Shown here piece by piece: positions 58,797-64,000 of a DNA stretch of 64,000 nt. Source of the stretch: Siphonodentalium dalli (taxonomy: Eukaryota > Mollusca > Scaphopoda > Gadilida > Siphonodentaliidae); the NCBI GenBank assembly GCA_032622095.1, contig CP136065.1, forward strand, positions 217,228,151 through 217,292,150, in the 5' to 3' direction. A model generated the notes under the pieces. It did not search any database. It worked only from the letters and a program-made list of their open reading frames with translations, and had not been told where the DNA came from. A program made the position numbers and the translations under genes. How positions within the stretch are numbered: position 1 is the stretch's first letter; every line of letters starts with the position of its first letter.

Positions 58797-60764
58797 GAAA
58801 ATGCACTCTCTATTAATACTCACCGATAAAAAGTTTAAGGGAAACATAATCATCTCAAGATTGTGTTGTAATCCAGTTCAATATACCGGTAGTATTTCGG
58901 TAGGATGTAGTATTTAGGTTTTGTTTTGAATGTACTAAAACATGTAAATAGCATATACTCCATATAGGCGGTATTGCAGAAAAAAATCCATTTCATGAGA
59001 TTGTCAGCGCCCACGACATGATGCAAGTTAGTTTTTCAGCCACAATCCATGCATGTCCCCTAGATATTAGAGAATAAAACAGGAATGTGTGTAAATAACC
59101 TCGCGTGAAAGATTGAGATAAAGGGAGAAAGAGAAAGAAGAAGCGAAAGAGAAAGAAAGAAAAAACAGATAGAGAGAATATTGCTTAAACCAGAAATGAG
59201 TACATCATCTGGTTTATCAACTTGTACAGTTGCTGGCGTTGACCGTTTGGAGGGCATGCGCGTGTGCATGGCGCTGCTTATATCATTTTTGACAAATTAG
59301 AAGGAAATACGCTTAAAATGCTAACCCCTATAGCTCCCCTGTCGTTGGAATAATTGTGTTCTCATACATGATCATTTGTTCGCGAACATATGAAGCAATA
59401 AGACATAACACTGAGCCATTAACTCCGCACATTCTGGTATAGCTATCACTCTATACTGCCTCACTCCAAGATTGAGCTTTATTACAGACTCAATAATGTG
59501 GATATTTTGCCTAAACACACGAGGCCCTATGCGCTTAGAGCTGGACATGTACCCATTTTTTTGCAGTTCCGAAATTGTATGTTTCATATTAATATACATT
59601 ATCTGCACGGTCTTTCCTCCACCAATCAAACTGCATATGACTCTGACGATAAATACCAAACAAATTAATAACCAACATCCATCTAAGTTTTGTTATAATT
59701 CCTTTTTGATCGACATAGACATATTGCCGTGAACATTTTACATCGAGATAATATCGTTCCGTTCGCTGAATATTATTTTTTCTCATGCTCTACAGACACT
59801 ATGATCAAAGATACACATCAGTCAGATCGATTCTGCACGTGGAATCATTATAAAAACAGGAATCTACACGAATTACTAGAAACGGATCATCACAATCGTC
59901 ATCATGTAACTCTGCAAAGGATCGGGATGGTTCTCGTGACGCGTGTTTCCGCCGTGATACGATTTGCAATGTTTTTCTTCGCTTTGCCGTGTGTTTAATC
60001 TGCTTTCAATTATTTTTTATTCGTTTGTAAACTATTTGCTCATCAGTTGCATTCCTATGATGATCTATGAACCGGAGATGATTGCGCTCATCAAAATCTA
60101 ATAGAGATGTACATGTTATAGTTCATAATTGTTTCTGATCATCCGCACGATGTTACCACTATAAGGGCCCTCACCTTGATATGGCCAGAGGGTCTTTGGT
60201 TGGGGTGTCTGCTTAGAATTTTCAAGTGTACCCAGTGTGTTCCCAACATCCCCAGATATGGGCAATGAACAGTTTCTCACTGATACATCAAACGATCCAA
60301 TGTGTCAGATTATAACAACGGGCCCTATTTCTAACTGATGGCCATTTTAGTATAATCACACATCCTCTACTTTCACACAATTATCGCCGGTATTAGAATC
60401 AGTACAAATCGCTGTACGGTTTATTTAATCAGTTCCATTGAATGAAGCAGATGGGGAGTGTACGGAACGTAGGGTTGGTGAGAGCTACACTTATACGATT
60501 TATAATCGTGTCATGTGTTTACCCAACATTAAGACCTCGGGAGCTCAAATTGCACCCACGGTCCTTATTTTATGTATGATGATAGCACCCAATAATAGAG
60601 TCGAAGCTGTTTTCGTGGAAGTCCCGTGCATATCTTTCTATATCGGGGTTTAGCGTTGTTGACGCACTCACCTAATATCGCAATACATGTAATAAAATGT
60701 CACAAATGTGACAGTAAACTGGTTCCATAGAAAATATTATATTTGTACTGAAATACCAACATTT
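58797..60764. other. Unassigned DNA
   Basis: No gene recognised. A purine-rich tract lies near 59110-59175. Confidence 0.5.
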
Positions 60765-61095
60765 CCTCGCGCAAATTACCCACATAATCGATCTGTAATG
60801 TTAAATAGGCACATAATGTGATTATTTTATTCTTGAAATAAGCAGATATTGGACGCATACCCGTTATTTCGTTTTTTTGTTGTAGCGCGGGCCACAGTGA
60901 AAAGTCGTGAGTTGCTCTTTTTGTGTGATTGTCAGCGCATAATCTGCATTACGAGTCGATAATGTGAATAAAACGCTCTAATATTCAGCACATTATGGAC
61001 TCAAAATGAGGATATTATAAGCATATTATCTACCTAAAACAAGTTATATTATAAGCAGATAATGTGCGGGTTTTTGAGAAAACAGGCTGGAACTC
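60765..61095 (+). repeat. Dispersed repeat family D, copy 5
   Basis: Contains CCTCGCGCAAATTACC, AAATAAGCAGATATTGGACG, TAGCGCGGGCCACAGTGAAA, CAGCACATTATGGACTCAAA and GCAGATAATGTGCGGGTTTT, in the same order as copy 1 (11120-11510). Confidence 0.65.
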
Positions 61096-61207
61096 CAGTA
61101 TTCAACTGGACGTAGAAATGTAATGTGAAAAATATATTTTATCCCAATGTTTACAAGAAATATGCGAAAACCAATTTATCTCACGTGACAAGGACAGTGT
61201 GTATTAA

Positions 61208-61541
61208 CCCTTTACCCAACAAAACGGCCAAAACCGGCCAAATAAAGCTTCAACAGCCTAAAATATCTTCGGTCTGTCTCAATAAAACCATACAAATATG
61301 GATATCATTGGAACCGGCTCCTTGACCACATTGTGATGGTTATAGTTATGCCCTGTGCCAAATGCATTCTCTTATATATGTGAGTCGACCATAGGTCGCC
61401 TCGCATATATAAGAGAATGCATTGTCCTAAAAAAAATGTGTTAAGCCAATGCATTCTCTTATATATGCGAGGCGACCTATGGTCGACTCGCATATATAAG
61501 AGAATGCATTGGCACAGGGCCGTTCTGTTGGGTAAAGGGTT
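61208..61541. mobile_element. Foldback MITE, outer type B, copy 3, perfect TTAA flanks
   Basis: TTAA at 61204-61207 and 61542-61545. The ends CCCTTTACCCAACA and TGTTGGGTAAAGGG are exact inverted repeats. The linker between the two hairpin cores is shorter than in the other type B copies. Confidence 0.88.
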
Positions 61542-61802
61542 AAATGTAAACAACTGATGTTACTCCTAATTACGCGGCATATGCTATGAAACATATGACA
61601 GTCAGATGTCACCCTTTCCGATATATAAGCATTATGTATTTATGTGTAGGGTAAAACCTATTAAATTTGACGAAAAATCCCGCCACTCGATCTGGATAGT
61701 AAAGTATGTTATAGAAAGATGTATACGCGGGATTTCAACATAAAACAACATTATTCCAACCGATTTCACTAGCTGGTTTACGTCGAAGGAAACTTGGACA
61801 AC

Positions 61803-61853
61803 CAATCACCACAAGGCAATCACCACAAGGCAATCACCACAAGGCAATCACCA
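61803..61853 (+). repeat. 14-bp tandem repeat, 3.6 copies
   Basis: CAATCACCACAAGG repeats at 61803, 61817 and 61831, with a partial fourth unit. Confidence 0.85.
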
Positions 61854-62003
61854 ATTGACCGTTTCTGATTTATCGAGTTACCTTCCTAGAGACTTATTAC
61901 ATCACTATTGCAGTGGGTTCATCACGGCGCCGCCAATGTAACACACTACGCCGAGCCATGGTATTATCGTGAGCGTGTCGCAGATTTCGCTAAAATCCGC
62001 GCA

Positions 62004-62194
62004 CAGTGTTTTCCCACGATAGCTCTATAAATCAACGTTATTCTTGGAAACTCATTAATGATGCTCCGTCTTTTCCCGGCAACATTTCCTACAAACAACT
62101 CGAAGAATCCTCTTTGTACAGACCAGTTTGCATTAGTATTCCCCAAGATCACAGCGGATGCATCATCAGTCTTATTGACCAGACGATGTTATAA
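62004..62194 (+). CDS. Possible host exon or short open frame
   Basis: After CCGCGCACAG (a usable but weak 3' splice site) a frame of about 60 codons reads FSHDSSINQRYSWKLINDAP... and ends in TAA. The text looks protein-like but carries no motif I know. The neighbouring frame at 62225-62440 is also protein-like. Either could be a chance reading. Confidence 0.2.
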
Positions 62195-62716
62195 TATCGT
62201 CCAGCGGCCAGATGCTGGTAGACTGTGTATTTTACACATTGTTATATGCCAGATATATACACAAGCAAATCAAGCTCCCTGTTTTTTATCGACAAGACAT
62301 GCGCTGTGTATTCTGGTGTCGCAAATTTGGAAGATATGTCGTCCGTATCAGTTCGACAACACAATTATCTACATGTATTGCCTAAGAGCTACGCGAACCT
62401 ACAGTGTGATCGGCACCGGAAGCGTTTTTATTTTATTTAACTTTTATCTGTCCGACCTTTGATGGCAATGACCTCCGGTAATTTGATGGTTTTTAGCAAG
62501 TTCTTCAAATCAGCTGGTGGCTTTGAACAAAGTTCGTCGCGGAATTATTGCATTTGCTTACTAACTAATTGATATAATTTATTCGACACCTTAAAGTCTT
62601 CCGACCCATCAAGTGCATTGAGGATAAAATTTATTTTTAGTCCTTCAACAGTTTCCAAACTCAAATATTTCCAACTTTTATGAAGCATGCTCATCATGTC
62701 ATCCCTACTTGCGCAG

Positions 62717-62951
62717 GATTCTTTCGCAGCTGGTTTAACATCAGGTCACTCACTAACTCCATCTGTGAAGCCTGGAAAGGTTCATATAGCTGCCGGTGAA
62801 GTGCACAGTTTCTCCAGCAAACACAAGGACTCGAAGGACACCCCAGAAACATCGACACTGCAAGATATAACAACCGCTGATCACATTGTCAATGTAACAA
62901 CCCCAGTAAAACATGAATCAGACGGTATTCTCCAATCGCCGGAGGTGTCCG
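62717..62951 (+). CDS. Candidate internal exon of an unidentified host gene
   Basis: CCCTACTTGCGCAG precedes 62717 as a plausible 3' splice site, and TCCG followed by GTATGA after 62951 is a plausible 5' splice site. The 235 bases are open in phase 0 (DSFAAGLTSGHSLTPSVKPG...), Ser/Thr/Lys-rich and likely disordered. The frame also reads back to an ATG at 62687, so an unspliced start is possible. No domain, no function. Confidence 0.35.
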
Positions 62952-63197
62952 GTATGACAGAGTATATTTATATTAATAGATCGTGCATATGTAAATAATG
63001 GGACAACAATCGTGTACACTTGCGGATGGGTTGGGGTGGGTGGATTTGAGGTTAGGTGTGTAGGGGACTAACATTGGGTCTGGCATAAATCACTGGTGTG
63101 TGTTGAAAATCGTGTTGATCACATTTGCCTCCCGTATTTCGCTGTATATGGAGGTACGTTGTGGGATATGGATGAGGGTGTTTCAATGTTCACGTGG

Positions 63198-63757
63198 TTA
63201 TGCCACAGGGGGCTCCATTAAGTGAAGAGCGTCTCGGATGAACATGCTAAGTTTGGTGAGTACTCTTTTATTTGTGCATGTGAAGAGGGCATTGAGATTG
63301 TGGACATTGGGCCGTGTGTGATAGTATGATTTAAGATAGTTTCGTCTCAAATCGAGTTTTTCACATTTGAGTTTTATATGGTACTCATCACCAAGTTCAA
63401 CGTTGCATAGCGTGCACATTCGATCGGAGAAGTCTTTTTTTTTTATCACGATCCGGATTCGATCCGTAAGTTATGGTTTCTTGTACGAAATTTAATCAGA
63501 CGCGATGCTACTGTTTGGTTTTCTAAAGATAGGTATATTTCCTTTGAAAAATGAGGCTTGGTGAATATGCAGAAGGCACATTTATTAGATTTTACTATAT
63601 CACCATGCCATGATTGTACAAGGTTTGTGATTATGGAGTCTTAAATTCATTTTCATTATATTTACCATGTTGTTTGCATCGTTCGTAGAGCACATGAGTG
63701 TATTTTGCACTAATACATGGCTCAAATTCATTCATGTGTTGCATATATTCTGTTGAT
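63198..63757 (-). pseudogene. LINE ORF2 C-terminal fragment with two frameshifts
   Basis: On the minus strand: EYMQHMNEFEPCISAKYTHV (from about 63757), a frameshift near 63640, NLVQSWHGDIVKSNKCAFCI then FSKEIYLSLENQTVASRLIK and FRTRNHNLRIESGS. A stop follows at an A-rich slip (about 63445), then DFSDRMCTLCNVELGDEYHI and RRNYLKSYYHTRP, ending TAA near 63198. This is the region after the RT in LINE ORF2 proteins, with its C-x2-C...H...C cluster. The RT itself is not present in the 240 bases left before the window edge. Confidence 0.7.
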
Positions 63758-64000
63758 TATAAAAGGAGATGGTCCCATAAATGGCCGGATTTAGTGTACA
63801 GTACCCATTTAAACTGCGTTTATTACAATAATAAATGGTGTTGATTATTCTCTGGGCCAATGTTCCCACTTACCGACGTTTCTCGTTTGGACCACAAGCC
63901 ATGTCTTCAATATGCAGTCTGTTTAAAACCTATTCGAGAAAACACCATGAAGTATATATGCACAATGTTCCAGTACATACTTCATGTATTATTTTGGCCA

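Overview
This is a stretch of animal nuclear DNA, AT-rich and almost entirely made of transposable elements and tandem repeats. It is most likely from a mollusc or another marine invertebrate. The evidence is several kinds of LINE ORF2, inverted-repeat MITEs, a SINE tail of the kind I associate with molluscs (CCGTGATATGGC, then a TCAA-type tail at about 55.2 kb), very large minisatellites, and only a few weak candidates for spliced host exons. No rRNA, intact tRNA, CRISPR array or operon is visible.

Layout. 1-5.4 kb: a nearly intact minus-strand non-LTR retrotransposon. Its ORF2 (endonuclease plus reverse transcriptase) is open from 3250 to the left edge. Its ORF1 is spoiled only by one in-frame TGA. 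5.4-16.5 kb: unassigned AT-rich DNA with TTAA-flanked foldback MITEs, an exact 88-bp inverted repeat and small tandem duplications. 16.55-20.83 kb: a decayed minus-strand CR1/L2-like LINE. Its ORF1 is an SGNH-hydrolase-like protein and its ORF2 starts with a membrane-like segment, a 2A-like motif and a PHD finger. 22.3-26.0 kb: a 140-bp inverted repeat, a retroposon tail, a 65-bp triplication and an 805-bp MITE with a TAA target duplication and a 10-bp ATTCGG-type periodicity. 26.16-33.13 kb: a 50-bp satellite of about 125 units, built partly by a 2.8-kb segmental tandem duplication. 33-40 kb: MITEs, hairpins, a 20-G tract in a hairpin loop, candidate minus-strand host exons near 38.2-38.7 kb and a LINE C-terminal fragment. 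40.35-45.05 kb: a 4.7-kb transposon with long terminal inverted repeats. It carries a broken gene of a widespread but, to my knowledge, unnamed protein family, with an EEAD...DTD motif pair and a Cys-rich tail. 45.2-50.7 kb: a foldback MITE that abuts a roughly 5.1-kb G-rich 56-bp minisatellite. 50.7-64 kb: mostly unassigned, with further MITEs, a SINE tail, an RT fragment, weak exon candidates and a LINE C-terminus at the right edge.

How the parts relate. One hairpin core (CCCTGTGCC...GGCACAGGG, each end itself a hairpin) recurs at nine or so places inside at least three different outer sequences. Two of these outer types end in CCCTTT next to TTAA, as piggyBac-type elements do. The two LINEs with visible ORF1 genes carry unrelated ORF1 types. 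The item I consider most worth following up is the TIR-flanked 4.7-kb element, because it ties a non-canonical, nuclease-like protein family to a defined mobile unit.
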